Source of the DNA: BD2-11 clade cluster bacterium bin43
GTDB taxonomy: Bacteria; Gemmatimonadota; Gemmatimonadetes; Longimicrobiales; Gaopeijiaceae
Direction: 5' to 3'
DNA length: 64,000 nt
Assembly (NCBI GenBank): GCA_002238605.1
Contig: MPMR01000008.1
Location: 62,001-126,000, forward strand
Of this stretch, positions 26,337 to 35,128 are shown one piece after another. A model generated the notes under the pieces. It saw only the letters and a program-made list of their open reading frames with translations, searched no databases and was not told the origin of the DNA. The translations under genes were made by a program, and so were the position numbers. Every line of letters begins with the position of its first letter. Position 1 is the first letter of the stretch.

Positions 26337-27509
26337 ATGGACCGCCCCGCCCTCTATTTCGACCACGCCGCCACAACGCCCCTGCGATCGGAGGCGCTGG
26401 ACGCCATGCGTCCCCACCTTTCCGGCGCCTTCGGCAATCCGTCGAGCGCGCACCGGTGGGGACGGCAGGCGCGCGCCGCCCTAGAGGGCGCACGGGCGGA
26501 ATGCGCGCGCTCTCTCGGGGCCGAGCCGGCGGAGATCGCCTTCGTGCGGGGCGGCACCGAGGCCGACAACATGGCCGTGCTGGGACGCGCCGCGGTCGCG
26601 GTGGCCGCGGGGGAACGGCCGCGCACGATCGCGACCAGAATTGAGCATTCCGCTGTACGGGAAGCGTGCGACGAGGTGGCCGCGCGCGGCGGGGAGAGCG
26701 TGCACGTCGACGTCGACCCGACGGGCGACCTCGAAGAGGCCGGGCTGGCGAACGCGCTGTCGCGAGGCGCGTGCGTGCTCTCGGTGATGTGGGTGAACAA
26801 CGAGGTCGGCACGGTGCTGCCGGTCGCGCGCGTTGCGGACCGGGCGCGGGCGGCGGGGGTGGTGGTGCACTCGGACGCGGTCCAGGCGGTGGGCAAGGTG
26901 CCGGTGAACTTCGGCCGGGCCGGACTCGACCTGGCTTCGATGAGCGCGCACAAGATCGGCGGACCCCGGGGGGTGGGGCTGCTCTACCGCCGCCGCGGCG
27001 TGAAGCTCGCCCCCCTTCTCTTCGGAGGCGGGCAGGAGCGGCGGCTGCGGCCCGGGACGGAGGACGTGGCGGGGGCGGTGGGTCTGGCGAAAGCGCTCAC
27101 CCTGGCGGTTGAGGAACAAACCGAGGAAGCGGAGCGGCTGGCAGTGGAGCGCGACCGCCTCCAGGCAGCCATCGTCGATGCGCTCCCCGGCACGCGCGTG
27201 TTCGGCGCGGAAGGCCAGCGAGCTCCTCACCTGCTCAACCTTGGGTTCCCCGGGCTGGACGCCGCGCCCCTGGTGATCGCTTTCGACCTGGCGGGAGTGG
27301 CCGTATCCGGCGGATCGGCCTGCGCGTCCGGGAGCACCACCACCAGCCCGGTGCTGCGCGCCCTCTATGGCGACGGGGCAGAGGGCCTGGCCTCCGTGCG
27401 CTTCAGCCTGGGTCGCACCACCACCTCCGCGGAGGTCAGCGAGGCCGCGTGCCGGACCATCGAGATCGTGAACCGCGCCCGCGCGCTCGCCGGCGCACGA
27501 GGAGGTTGA
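26337..27509 (+). CDS. Cysteine desulfurase (NifS/IscS family)
   Basis: 390-residue class V aminotransferase-fold PLP enzyme. Visible motifs are YFDHAATTPL, GGTEADNMAVLG, RIEHSAVREACD, the cofactor-lysine motif MSAHKIGGPRGVG, RPGTEDVAG and the catalytic-cysteine loop GGSACASG. It removes sulfur from cysteine as persulfide. The next gene, two bases downstream, is the tRNA thiolase mnmA, so this enzyme very likely supplies sulfur for 2-thiouridine. Other Fe-S roles cannot be excluded. ATG 26337 is the first start giving the conserved N-terminus. Confidence 0.95.
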   Translation: MDRPALYFDHAATTPLRSEALDAMRPHLSGAFGNPSSAHRWGRQARAALEGARAECARSLGAEPAEIAFVRGGTEADNMAVLGRAAVAVAAGERPRTIATRIEHSAVREACDEVAARGGESVHVDVDPTGDLEEAGLANALSRGACVLSVMWVNNEVGTVLPVARVADRARAAGVVVHSDAVQAVGKVPVNFGRAGLDLASMSAHKIGGPRGVGLLYRRRGVKLAPLLFGGGQERRLRPGTEDVAGAVGLAKALTLAVEEQTEEAERLAVERDRLQAAIVDALPGTRVFGAEGQRAPHLLNLGFPGLDAAPLVIAFDLAGVAVSGGSACASGSTTTSPVLRALYGDGAEGLASVRFSLGRTTTSAEVSEAACRTIEIVNRARALAGARGG

Positions 27510-27511
27510 GG

Positions 27512-28672
27512 ATGTCCGCCGAGCGGATCCTGGTGGCCATGTCCGGAGGGGTCGACTCCTCGGTGGCGGCCGCGCTGCTGGCCGAGCAGGGCCACCAGCT
27601 CATCGGCGCGACCATGAAGACCTTCTGCTACCAGGAGGAGCCGGGACCGTCGCGCACCTGCTGCGGGCTCGACGGCATCATGGACGCGCGCCGGGTCGCC
27701 GACGCGCTGGGCATCCCCCACTACGTCTTCGACGTGGAGGAGGAGTTCACCCGCGACGTCATCGACGATTTCGTCTCGGAGTACGCGCGCGGTCGCACAC
27801 CCAACCCCTGCGTCCGGTGCAATTCCAACACCAAGTTCCGGGATCTTCTGCGACGGGGGGCGCTGCTCGGGTGCGATGCCGTGGCTTCCGGGCACTACGT
27901 GCGGGCCGGGGTCGTGGACGGCGAGACGGCTCTCTTCCGGGGACGCGACCCGGCCAAGGACCAGTCCTACTTCCTGTGGGGCCTGCCCCGCGCGCTGTTG
28001 CCGCGCCTGAGGTTCCCGCTGGGCGAACTCACCAAGCTCGAGGTGCGCGCCCGCGCCCGCGAACTCCGCCTCGTCACCGCGGCCAAGCCCGAGTCGCAGG
28101 AGATCTGCTTCGTGCCCACCGGTGACTACCGCGACCTGCTGCGGCACCGGCTCGGCGAGCGCCACGACGCGCTCCGGCCCGGCAACCTGGTGGACACCCG
28201 TGGGCGGGTCGTGGGCCGCCACCAGGGCTACGCTTCCTTCACCGTGGGCCAGCGCCGCGGACTGGGCGGTGGCTTCGACCGCAGGGTGTACGTGGTCGAA
28301 ATCCGTCCGGGCACGCGGGAGGTGGTGGTGGGCGCGAGAGAGGCGCTGGAGTGCCGCGAGCTGCGGGTTGGCGAACTCAACTGGCTCACGGCCCGGCCAC
28401 CGTCTGACGGAACCGTCGTGCGCGCGCAGCTGCGCTACCGGGCCCCGGCGGTGCCCGGCCGCGTTCAGCACGCCGGCAACGGTCTCGAGCTCGAACTGGA
28501 GGAGCCCGTGCTCGCGGTCACGCCCGGGCAGTCGGCGGTCTTCTTCGACGGAACCGGCCGGATCCTCGGCGGGGGACGCATCGCCACCGCGGCCATGGCG
28601 GGCGGAACCGCGGATGGACTCGCGGAGGCCGCCGCCAGCCGCGCGCGGGCGGATCGGCCCGCTCTTCGTTAG
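27512..28672 (+). CDS. mnmA: tRNA-specific 2-thiouridylase MnmA
   Basis: 386 residues. The N-terminal PP-loop ATPase has MSGGVDSSVAAALL, and the two catalytic cysteines appear in NPCVRCNSNTKF and ESQEICFVPTGDY. The segments DAVASGHYVR, KDQSYFLWGL and HQGYASFTVGQRRGLG are family-typical. It thiolates U34 of Lys, Glu and Gln tRNAs using persulfide sulfur. It is directly coupled to the cysteine desulfurase gene (2-base gap, GGAGG before ATG). The C-terminus has an Ala/Arg-rich extension of about 25 residues beyond the usual end. Confidence 0.97.
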   Translation: MSAERILVAMSGGVDSSVAAALLAEQGHQLIGATMKTFCYQEEPGPSRTCCGLDGIMDARRVADALGIPHYVFDVEEEFTRDVIDDFVSEYARGRTPNPCVRCNSNTKFRDLLRRGALLGCDAVASGHYVRAGVVDGETALFRGRDPAKDQSYFLWGLPRALLPRLRFPLGELTKLEVRARARELRLVTAAKPESQEICFVPTGDYRDLLRHRLGERHDALRPGNLVDTRGRVVGRHQGYASFTVGQRRGLGGGFDRRVYVVEIRPGTREVVVGAREALECRELRVGELNWLTARPPSDGTVVRAQLRYRAPAVPGRVQHAGNGLELELEEPVLAVTPGQSAVFFDGTGRILGGGRIATAAMAGGTADGLAEAAASRARADRPALR

Positions 28673-28741
28673 CGGATCGGCTGGACGCGGGACGAACCCG
28701 CCCCCGAGTTCCCGGGGTCGGTCAGCAGGCACCCCCCCGCG

Positions 28742-28975
28742 TCAGTCCAGCGGTTGGGCCCCCTCCAGCAGCCGGAGCAGTTCGCCATCGTTCGCGCCGT
28801 TGACGAGAGCCTCCGCTCCGGCCTTCCCCGCCGGAATCTCCGCGACCCTCGCGCGCCTGGCGGGATCCGAACAGCAGCGGAAGACCACGCGCCCGGGGTG
28901 CGCGAGCCCGTGGCGGCCGGTGGTGGCGAAGGCTTCCCACCTGCGAAACGATCCGTCGCGAATCATGCGCTGCAT
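28742..28975 (-). CDS. Small protein of unknown function downstream of dnaJ
   Basis: 77 residues starting MQRMIRDGSFRRWEAFATTG. Mixed charge, three aromatic residues, a VVFRCCSDPARR segment with paired cysteines and a leucine-rich end (GELLRLLEGAQPLD) make it look like a real folded small protein. It begins 10 bases after the dnaJ stop, on the same strand, so it is probably the last gene of grpE-dnaJ. No family is recognised. Confidence 0.5.
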   Translation of the reverse strand: MQRMIRDGSFRRWEAFATTGRHGLAHPGRVVFRCCSDPARRARVAEIPAGKAGAEALVNGANDGELLRLLEGAQPLD

Positions 28976-28985
28976 CTGATGACGC

Positions 28986-30101
28986 TCAGTAGTTGAGGTC
29001 GGCGACTTCGGCGAACTGGCGGATGGCTTCCCGGGCGTCGTCCGAAAGGGCCTCCGGGACCTCGACCTGGATTTCGACGATCTGATCGCCTACGCGCGAC
29101 CCCTTCCGGATCCCGTGTCCACGCACGCGAAACCGCGCGCCCGGCTGCGTGCCGGCCGGGATCTTGAGCACGACCCTCTTGCCGTGCACGGTCTTGACCC
29201 GAATGCGGGTACCCATAGTGGCCTGCGCGATGTTCAGCGGCACCGTGACGTGGATGTCCCGCCCCTCCCGCCGGAAGAATCGATGCGGCTTCACCTTGAA
29301 GGTGATGATCAGGTCGCCCGGAGCCCCTCCCCTGGCGCCGCGCTCGCCCTGGCCGCTCAACCGCACCCGGGAGCCCGTGTCCACGCCCCGCGGCACGGCA
29401 ACCTCGATCTTGCGGTTCTGGCGCAGCGTTCCCGTCCCCTTGCAGGCGTCACACGGATCGGTGGGAATCCTGCCCCGCCCCAGACACGCCGGGCAGGGTC
29501 GCTTCACCGCGAATCCACCCTGTCCGAAGGAGACGGTGCCCGCTCCGGAGCACTCCTTGCAGCGCGTGGTGACGGTTCCCGGCCGGGCCCCGTTGCCGCC
29601 GCAGGTGGCGCACTCCTCGGTCATGGGCACGGTGATGGTGACACGCCCGCCCGTCACCGCCACCTCGAAGTCGATGTCCACCACGTACTCGACCTCGTTG
29701 CCCTTGCGCGGGCCGGTGGAGGTCTCCCGGGTGGCCTTTCGGCCTCCGCGGTCGAAAATGGAGCCGAAGAGGTCGCCGAGTCCGCCCAGATCGTCGAAGG
29801 AGAATCCCTGCCCGGTCCCCGCCGGCCCGGCGCCCGGGGATGCCGGCCCCCGCCGGTTGCCGCCCAGGCCAAAGGCGCCCAGACGCCGCATCTGGTCGTA
29901 CTGCTTGCGCTTGGCGGAGTCGGAGAGGACCGCGTAGGCCTCGCCTACCTCCTTGAACCGCTCGGACGCCGACGAATCGCCCTGGTTGGCGTCCGGATGG
30001 TATCGCTTCGCCAGCCGGCGATACGCCTTCTTGATCTCCTCGGGCGTCGCCTTCTCCGAGACGCCCAGGGCTTTGTAGTAGTCCTTCGTCGCCGGCGACA
30101 T
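28986..30101 (-). CDS. dnaJ: Chaperone DnaJ
   Basis: 371 residues in canonical order. The J domain ([20 protein letters not shown]) has the HPD motif in RYHPDANQ. A Gly-rich linker (about 80-125) follows, then four zinc motifs [24 protein letters not shown] and CDACKGTG, and the C-terminal substrate-binding domains with [10 protein letters not shown]. It stimulates DnaK ATPase and delivers clients. It follows grpE with a 14-base gap; dnaK is not in the window. Confidence 0.97.
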   Translation of the reverse strand: MSPATKDYYKALGVSEKATPEEIKKAYRRLAKRYHPDANQGDSSASERFKEVGEAYAVLSDSAKRKQYDQMRRLGAFGLGGNRRGPASPGAGPAGTGQGFSFDDLGGLGDLFGSIFDRGGRKATRETSTGPRKGNEVEYVVDIDFEVAVTGGRVTITVPMTEECATCGGNGARPGTVTTRCKECSGAGTVSFGQGGFAVKRPCPACLGRGRIPTDPCDACKGTGTLRQNRKIEVAVPRGVDTGSRVRLSGQGERGARGGAPGDLIITFKVKPHRFFRREGRDIHVTVPLNIAQATMGTRIRVKTVHGKRVVLKIPAGTQPGARFRVRGHGIRKGSRVGDQIVEIQVEVPEALSDDAREAIRQFAEVADLNY

Positions 30102-30115
30102 CGACCGCGGCCGCT

Positions 30116-30865
30116 CTAGTCGTGCTTGCGCACGCTGACGCGCGCGGGCCGCACCAGGTGGCCCTCCAGCAGGTATCCCCGCTGCAGCACCATGTCCACC
30201 GTGTCGTCTTCCTCCTCCGAGGAGGCGGGGGCCATCATGACGGCCTCCATGACGTTCGGATCGAAGTCTTCGCCGGCCGGATCGAGCACCTCGAGACCGG
30301 CATCCGCAAGCGCCCGCAGCAGCTTCCGTTCCACCAGGTCGACGCCCTCCACGATGTCCTGCACGGACGCGGTCTTCGGATCCAGCAGGGCGACCCGCTG
30401 AAGGTCGTCAACCGAATCCACCAGGCGCCGAACCAGATCCGCCTGGGCGCGCGCCCAGGTTTCCCGCTTCTCGGCACGAACTCTCTTGCGGTAGTTCTCG
30501 AATTCAGCCGCGAGACGCAGATGGCGGTCGTTGAGATGGTCGATCTCGCGTTCGAGATGCCCCCTGGACCGGCCGGACCCGTCCGGGGCGTCCGCCAGGG
30601 GTTCGTCCCCGTCCGGGGAGTTCGCCGCGGGTTCGTCTTCGCCCCGGGAGTCCGCCGCGGGTTCGGCGTCGGCCTGGGATGCCTTTCCGTCGGCTTCGTC
30701 CCGCAGACCGCTCTCCGCGGAACCGTCATCCCGGGAAGTCTCGGGTCCGGGGGCATCGGCCCGGGCGACATTCGGCGATGCGCTCGGCTCGAATTCATCC
30801 CGCAGGTGCTTGGAACCGGCTTCGGACGCCTGGTCAATGTGGTTGTCAGAAGTGTTCGGGCTCAT
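30116..30865 (-). CDS. grpE: Nucleotide exchange factor GrpE
   Basis: 249 residues. The C-terminal GrpE core begins near residue 105 with the long helix [18 protein letters not shown] and ends with [20 protein letters not shown] and [18 protein letters not shown]. The N-terminal 100 residues are acidic and low-complexity and contain a threefold 10-residue repeat. GrpE exchanges ADP on DnaK. ATG 30865 follows GAGAGAG. The longer open frame upstream enters the divergent control region and is not credible. It is co-transcribed with dnaJ. Confidence 0.95.
   Translation of the reverse strand: MSPNTSDNHIDQASEAGSKHLRDEFEPSASPNVARADAPGPETSRDDGSAESGLRDEADGKASQADAEPAADSRGEDEPAANSPDGDEPLADAPDGSGRSRGHLEREIDHLNDRHLRLAAEFENYRKRVRAEKRETWARAQADLVRRLVDSVDDLQRVALLDPKTASVQDIVEGVDLVERKLLRALADAGLEVLDPAGEDFDPNVMEAVMMAPASSEEEDDTVDMVLQRGYLLEGHLVRPARVSVRKHD
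30581..30670. repeat. Three 30-bp tandem repeats inside grpE
   Basis: Three consecutive 30-base imperfect copies (30581-30610, 30611-30640, 30641-30670) keep the reading frame. They encode acidic decapeptides of the type [10 protein letters not shown] in the disordered N-terminal region of GrpE. Copy number could vary between strains without breaking the frame. Confidence 0.75.
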
Positions 30866-31008
30866 CTCTCTCGATTCGAGTTGAGGCGTCGATTGCGCTT
30901 CGGGTTCGCAAGGATACCCCGGTACCGAACGAGATGTCCAGTGGGCGGGTTTTGCGCCACCCCGGGGGACCGACCAGCGTTCCAGAGGGTAGATTCCGGC
31001 ATTCCCCC

Positions 31009-31041
31009 CGGACAGTGTCCGTTCGTCCGGGAGCACGAACG
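31009..31041. promoter_or_regulatory. Paired inverted repeats between grpE and dapB
   Basis: In the divergent 265-base gap, CGGACA-G-TGTCCG (31009-31021) is immediately followed by CGTTCGT, 8 bases, ACGAACG (31020-31026 and 31035-31041). Both are perfect in their arms. They are good operator candidates for the grpE-dnaJ heat-shock operon or for dapBAD. Neither resembles the CIRCE element, and no clear sigma-32 promoter was found. Confidence 0.4.
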
Positions 31042-31130
31042 TGAAGACGGCGGAGGGAGGGCGTGGCACGTCGCGCCGGCGCGGAATCGCAGGTCGGGCC
31101 GAACGAGGAGCGTGGAGATGCGGAGAGCCC

Positions 31131-31877
31131 GTGGCGGCGGGTGACCGGCGCGTTCAACCGGGTGCCGTGACCGACCCTGCCCTCCGCATCGTGATCCTCG
31201 GATCCGGTCGGATGGGCCGGTCGATCGACGCGCTTGCGCGGTCGCAGCGTTTCGACGTGCTGGCGCAGCTGGGGCGCCGTGATTTGGAATCGCGCCGGGC
31301 GGCGGCCCGGGACCGCCTCGCCGGCGCCGACGTGGCGCTCGAATTCACCGCGCCCGCGTCGGCGGCCTCCAACATTCGTTTGTGCGTGGAGGCGGGGTGT
31401 CCCGTCGTCTCGGGCACGACCGGATGGTCCGACCAGCTGCCCGCGGTCACCGCCCTGGTGAAGGAACGCGGAGGGGGTCTGCTGTGGGCCCCCAACTTCT
31501 CTTTCGGGGCGGTCGCCCTCCAGCTGCTGGCGCACCGAGCGGGCGCACTCTTCGCCGGCGTCGGCGGCTTCGACACGCACGTGGTGGAAACCCATCACGC
31601 CGGCAAGCTGGACGCCCCGTCCGGCACGGCCATCGCCATCGAAACATCGCTGGGAGAGGGGCTGGGGCGGAACTCGCCCGTGACATCGATCCGCACCGGG
31701 CACGTTCCCGGCACACACGAAATATCGATCGACGGTCCCCGCGAACGACTCGTCCTGCGCCACGAAGCCCGCGACCGCGGCGTGTTCGCGGAGGGCGCGC
31801 TGCGGGCGGCGGCGTGGCTGGTCGGTCGCAGGGGCGTCTACACCATGCGAGACCTTCTCGCGGGAGAGGCAGGGTGA
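31131..31877 (+). CDS. dapB: 4-Hydroxy-tetrahydrodipicolinate reductase
   Basis: About 248 residues. The NAD(P)-binding loop is IVILGSGRMGRSI (slightly shortened from the usual GxxGRMG), followed by GTTGW, a WAPNFSFGAVAL segment and the substrate signature VETHHAGKLDAPSGTA. It catalyses the second committed step of diaminopimelate/lysine synthesis. GTG 31131 is chosen because GGAG lies five bases upstream; GTG 31167, nearer to the conserved start, is the alternative. The stop overlaps dapA (GTGA). It is the first gene of dapB-dapA-dapD. Confidence 0.93.
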   Translation: MAAGDRRVQPGAVTDPALRIVILGSGRMGRSIDALARSQRFDVLAQLGRRDLESRRAAARDRLAGADVALEFTAPASAASNIRLCVEAGCPVVSGTTGWSDQLPAVTALVKERGGGLLWAPNFSFGAVALQLLAHRAGALFAGVGGFDTHVVETHHAGKLDAPSGTAIAIETSLGEGLGRNSPVTSIRTGHVPGTHEISIDGPRERLVLRHEARDRGVFAEGALRAAAWLVGRRGVYTMRDLLAGEAG

Positions 31878-32761
31878 AACACGAGATGCTCGGAGGATGC
31901 GGAACGGCGCTGGTGACGCCGTTCCGGGAATCGGGGGAGGTGGACGAGGCGGCGCTGCGGTCGCTGGTCGACTGGCAGATCGAACAGGGCGTCAACTTCC
32001 TGGTACCGGCGGGCTCCACCGGGGAAACGGCGACGCTGTCGGTCGAGGAGCATGAACGGGTGGTGGCGGTCACCGTCGAGCAGGCCGCCGGACGCGTCCC
32101 CGTCATGGGGGGAGCGGGATCGAACAATACGGCCGAGGCGATCGAGCTCTCGCTCAGGATCGCGTCGACGGGCGTCACCCACCTCATGCACGTCTCGCCC
32201 CCGTACAACCGCCCGCAGCAGCGCGGGCTGATCGAGCACTTCACCGCAGTCGCCGACGCGGCGCCCTGCCCGGTCGTGCTCTACAACGTCCCGGGGCGCA
32301 CGGGCAGCAACATCGCCGCCGCCACCACCCTGGCGCTGGCCGAACACCCCAACATCGTGGGGACCAAGGAAGCCGCGGGCAGCTGCAGCCAGGTCGCGGA
32401 GATCGCCCGCCACCGGCCGGCCGGATTCGCGCTGCTGTCGGGGGACGATTACATGACGGTCCCGTTCATGGCGCTCGGCGCCGACGGGGTGGTCTCGGTG
32501 GTCAGCAACGCCACCCCGCGCGCCATGTCCGAGCTGGCGGGCGCAATGGCGTGCGGCGATCTGCGGCGCGCGCGGTCCCTGCACTACCGCCTCGCCGACT
32601 GGATGCGGGTGGCGTTCGTGGAGTCGAACCCGGTTCCGGTCAAGGCGGCGCTGGGCATGATGGGCCGCATGCATCCCCGGGTCCGGCTGCCCCTCGCCCC
32701 GCTCGCCGAGGCCAATCGCGAGGCGGTCAGGGCGGCCGTGCGGGCCGCGGAGGGGACATGA
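31874..32761 (+). CDS. dapA: 4-Hydroxy-tetrahydrodipicolinate synthase
   Basis: 295-residue TIM-barrel aldolase of the DHDPS family. Motifs are GCGTALVTPF, GSTGETATLS, the tyrosine region HVSPPYNRPQQ, YNVPGRTGSNIA and the Schiff-base lysine in IVGTKEAAGS. It condenses pyruvate with aspartate semialdehyde. The GTG start overlaps the dapB stop and the end overlaps the dapD start (ATGA). An ATG 12 bases in is a possible alternative. Confidence 0.95.
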   Translation: MKHEMLGGCGTALVTPFRESGEVDEAALRSLVDWQIEQGVNFLVPAGSTGETATLSVEEHERVVAVTVEQAAGRVPVMGGAGSNNTAEAIELSLRIASTGVTHLMHVSPPYNRPQQRGLIEHFTAVADAAPCPVVLYNVPGRTGSNIAAATTLALAEHPNIVGTKEAAGSCSQVAEIARHRPAGFALLSGDDYMTVPFMALGADGVVSVVSNATPRAMSELAGAMACGDLRRARSLHYRLADWMRVAFVESNPVPVKAALGMMGRMHPRVRLPLAPLAEANREAVRAAVRAAEGT

Positions 32762-32820
32762 GCCCGATGCAGGAGCGCATGAGCCCATGGCAGGAGCGCA
32801 TGAGTCCATTGCAGGAGCGC
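32758..32820 (+). repeat. Three 21-bp tandem repeats at the dapD start
   Basis: Copies at 32758-32778, 32779-32799 and 32800-32820 each begin with an in-frame ATG and end with GCAGGAGCGC, so copies two and three are each preceded by an AGGAG ribosome site at workable spacing. The result is three possible translation starts for dapD. Confidence 0.85.
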
Positions 32821-33663
32821 ATCGACGCGCTCCATGGCTGGCCCGCCGGAGAGGCTCTTCCGGAGGCCGCCGGTGAGATCGTGGGCGAGTTGCTGGGCCG
32901 CCTGGAGGCGGGTTCGCTCCGCGCCGCGGTGAAGGACGACGATGGCTCATGGACGGCGGTACCCTGGGTGAAGCGGGGCATCCTGGTGGCGTTTCGCAGC
33001 GGGCGCATCACGCCGGTCGCGGCCCCTGGCGGCGGTCCGGTCGATCCGGAATCCCCATCCGCCTTCCTGGACAAGCACAACCTGCCCGTGCGCCGCTTCG
33101 CCGCTGGCGAGGGCGTCCGGGTGGTGCCCGGCGGCTCGGCCGTCCGCCGCGGGGCCTACGTCGGTCCGGGGGTGGTGTGCATGCCCCCCATGTACGTGAA
33201 CGTGGGCGCCTGGGTGGGAGCCGGCAGCATGATCGACTCGCACGCGCTCGTAGGCTCGTGCGCCCAGATCGGCGAACGCGTGCATCTGAGCGCGGCGGCC
33301 CAGATCGGCGGCGTCCTGGAGCCCGTGGGAGCCGCCCCGGTCGTGATCGAGGATGACGTGCTGGTGGGGGGCAACGCGGGCGTCTACGAGGGGACGGTGG
33401 TGCGTCGCGGCGCAGTCCTGGCCGCGGGGGTCGTCCTGACCCGGGGGACGCCGGTCTTCGACCTCGTGCGCGAGGAGGTGTATCGCGCCGGTCCCTCCCG
33501 GCCGCTCGAGATTCCCGAGGACGCCGTGGTCGTCCCCGGCGGGCGGGCGGTCACCCGGGAGTGGGGCCTCGCGCAGGGGCTGTCGCTCTATGCGCCGGTC
33601 ATCGTCAAGTACCGGGACGCCGGAACGGATCTGGCCACCGCCCTGGAGGACTGGCTGCGCTAG
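32758..33663 (+). CDS. dapD: Tetrahydrodipicolinate N-succinyltransferase
   Basis: 301 residues. The C-terminal left-handed beta-helix has hexapeptide repeats with MPPMYVNVGAWVGAGSMIDS, QIGERVHLSAAAQIGGVLEP and EDDVLVGGNAGVYEGTVV. The upstream part carries WTAVPWVKRGILVAFR and SAFLDKHNLPVRRF. It succinylates tetrahydrodipicolinate in the succinylase branch of lysine synthesis. The N-terminus is unusual: a 7-residue unit (MSPMQER, MSPWQER, MSPLQER) is present three times, each with its own ATG. ATG 32758 overlaps the dapA stop. Confidence 0.95.
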   Translation: MSPMQERMSPWQERMSPLQERIDALHGWPAGEALPEAAGEIVGELLGRLEAGSLRAAVKDDDGSWTAVPWVKRGILVAFRSGRITPVAAPGGGPVDPESPSAFLDKHNLPVRRFAAGEGVRVVPGGSAVRRGAYVGPGVVCMPPMYVNVGAWVGAGSMIDSHALVGSCAQIGERVHLSAAAQIGGVLEPVGAAPVVIEDDVLVGGNAGVYEGTVVRRGAVLAAGVVLTRGTPVFDLVREEVYRAGPSRPLEIPEDAVVVPGGRAVTREWGLAQGLSLYAPVIVKYRDAGTDLATALEDWLR

Positions 33664-33790
33664 CGCGCAGGCGAACTCCTCCCGGCAATTACGCGGCGTA
33701 GCATCCCGTTCCGGACCACATCGCTCTGCGGTGCGGACGGTGCCCGCGTGGCGCGCCATCTTCACGGCCCACCGCCGGCAGACGCTACCT

Positions 33791-33818
33791 GTAGTGGGGA
33801 TACCACTACCGGTAGTGG
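33791..33818. promoter_or_regulatory. Threefold GTAGTGG element with a perfect palindrome
   Basis: GTAGTGG occurs at 33791-33797, inverted at 33803-33809 and direct again at 33812-33818; the last two form the perfect palindrome CCACTACCGGTAGTGG. It lies between the convergent dapD and cinA ends. It could fold as a transcript-end hairpin for either strand, or be a protein-binding site. No T-run is present. Confidence 0.4.
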
Positions 33819-33850
33819 TTATCGCGGGAAGCGTCCGGACCGGCGGCGAC

Positions 33851-35128
33851 TCAGCGCCCCCGCAGCTTCCGGTACAGAAGCGCCAGCACCGCCTGGGCGC
33901 TGCGCTCGCGTACCGCGCCGCGCGCCCCCGGAAAGATGCTCCGGCGCGCCCGGGTGCGGCCGTCCAGGTGGACCGCGTACCAGACCGTGCCGACGGGCTT
34001 CTCCGCCGATCCCCCGCCCGGTCCCGCAACCCCGGTCACGGCCAGCCCGGCATCGGCGCCGAAGGCCCGCGCCACTCCCTCGGCCATGGCGCGCGCGACC
34101 TCTTCGGACACCGCCCCGTTTCGGGCCAACAGCTCGCCGGAGATCCCCAGATGAGCGCGCTTGGCTTCGTCCGCATAGGTGACCATCCCGCCCAGAAAAT
34201 ACTCCGAGGATCCCGCCAGCTCCGTGATGCGCCGCGACACCAGGCCTCCCGTGCAGCTTTCCGCCACTGCGAGCGTGCGCCCGGACGACGTCATTTCCGC
34301 CGCGATGCACTCGACGATGTCCCCGCTCTCGGCCGGGTAGCGGTACCTCCGCAGAATCGGCTCCACCAGCGCCTCAACCCGATCGAGCCCCCGGGCCGCG
34401 CGGGGATCGGCCGGAGTCGCGCGCGCGCTCAGCCGAACGTCGACTCCGGTGAGCCGCGGCAGGAAGGCGATGGACACCGGACCGACATCCTCGGGAAGCC
34501 CCGCGTCGATGCGCTCGGCGAGCGAGGATTCGGCGATGCCGGTGGTGTGGAAGACGCGGTGGACGAGGGCCAGGAGGCGGTCGCCCAGCCGCTCGCGCAG
34601 CAGCGGCGCTACGCCCTCGTCGAACAGCCCGCGCATCTCGGCGGGCACGCCGGGAAGGAGCACGACCATCCGTCGCTCCACGTCGAGCACCAGCCCCGGG
34701 GCGGTCCCGACCCGGTTGGGAAGAACCAGCGCGCCCTCGGGCACCCGGCACATGCGCTCGTTGCCCGCCGGAAGCGGGGTCCCGCGCCAGGTCGCCCATC
34801 GGGTCCTGAGGTCCTCGAGCAGAGCCTCGTCCAGGCGAAGGGGCCTGCGCAGCGCCTCGGCCACGACTTCCCGCGTGATATCGTCGCCGGTAGGACCCAG
34901 GCCCCCCGTGACCAGCACGACTTCCGCAACCTCCAGAGCGCGCGCGAGCGCCCCCCGGATATCCCGCGCACTGTCGCCGACAACGAACCTCGCCCGCACC
35001 GGGAGTCCCAGCCTCGCCGCCCGCCGGCCCATCCAGGCGCCGTTCGTGTCGACGGTGAAGCCGGCCAGGAGTTCGTCGCCCACCGCGACGATGGCGCAGC
35101 TGGCCGGAGGGGGCGCCGTGCGCGTCAG
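33851..35128 (-). CDS. cinA: CinA family protein, NMN deamidase and MoCF-like domain
   Basis: 425 residues. The N-terminal MoCF/COG1058 domain has AIVAVGDELLAGFTVDTNGA and LVTGGLGPTGDDITRE. The C-terminal PncC domain (from about residue 265) has LAVAESCTGGLVSRRIT, GGMVTYADEAKRAHLGI and VTGVAGPGGGSAEKPVGTV. In other bacteria the protein deamidates nicotinamide mononucleotide. No ATG, GTG or TTG allows a complete first strand. The best start is CTG 35128, preceded by GGGAG and overlapping the pgsA stop as CTGA, and this gives the normal family length. Starting at the GTG inside AVGDE would cut the fold. Confidence 0.88.
   Translation of the reverse strand: MTRTAPPPASCAIVAVGDELLAGFTVDTNGAWMGRRAARLGLPVRARFVVGDSARDIRGALARALEVAEVVLVTGGLGPTGDDITREVVAEALRRPLRLDEALLEDLRTRWATWRGTPLPAGNERMCRVPEGALVLPNRVGTAPGLVLDVERRMVVLLPGVPAEMRGLFDEGVAPLLRERLGDRLLALVHRVFHTTGIAESSLAERIDAGLPEDVGPVSIAFLPRLTGVDVRLSARATPADPRAARGLDRVEALVEPILRRYRYPAESGDIVECIAAEMTSSGRTLAVAESCTGGLVSRRITELAGSSEYFLGGMVTYADEAKRAHLGISGELLARNGAVSEEVARAMAEGVARAFGADAGLAVTGVAGPGGGSAEKPVGTVWYAVHLDGRTRARRSIFPGARGAVRERSAQAVLALLYRKLRGR

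Noticed and set aside
29115-30119. 334-codon plus-strand open frame opposite dnaJ
   Set aside because: It is the mirror of dnaJ codons; the four zinc motifs and J domain on the minus strand are decisive.
30581-30670. Repeats considered as a CRISPR-like array
   Set aside because: There are no spacers between units, and the period is coding and in frame within grpE. No other spaced repeats or cas genes are present.
30866-31069. Longer grpE start at 31069
   Set aside because: The extra 68 residues are low-complexity and enter the divergent control region; ATG 30865 has a clear ribosome site.
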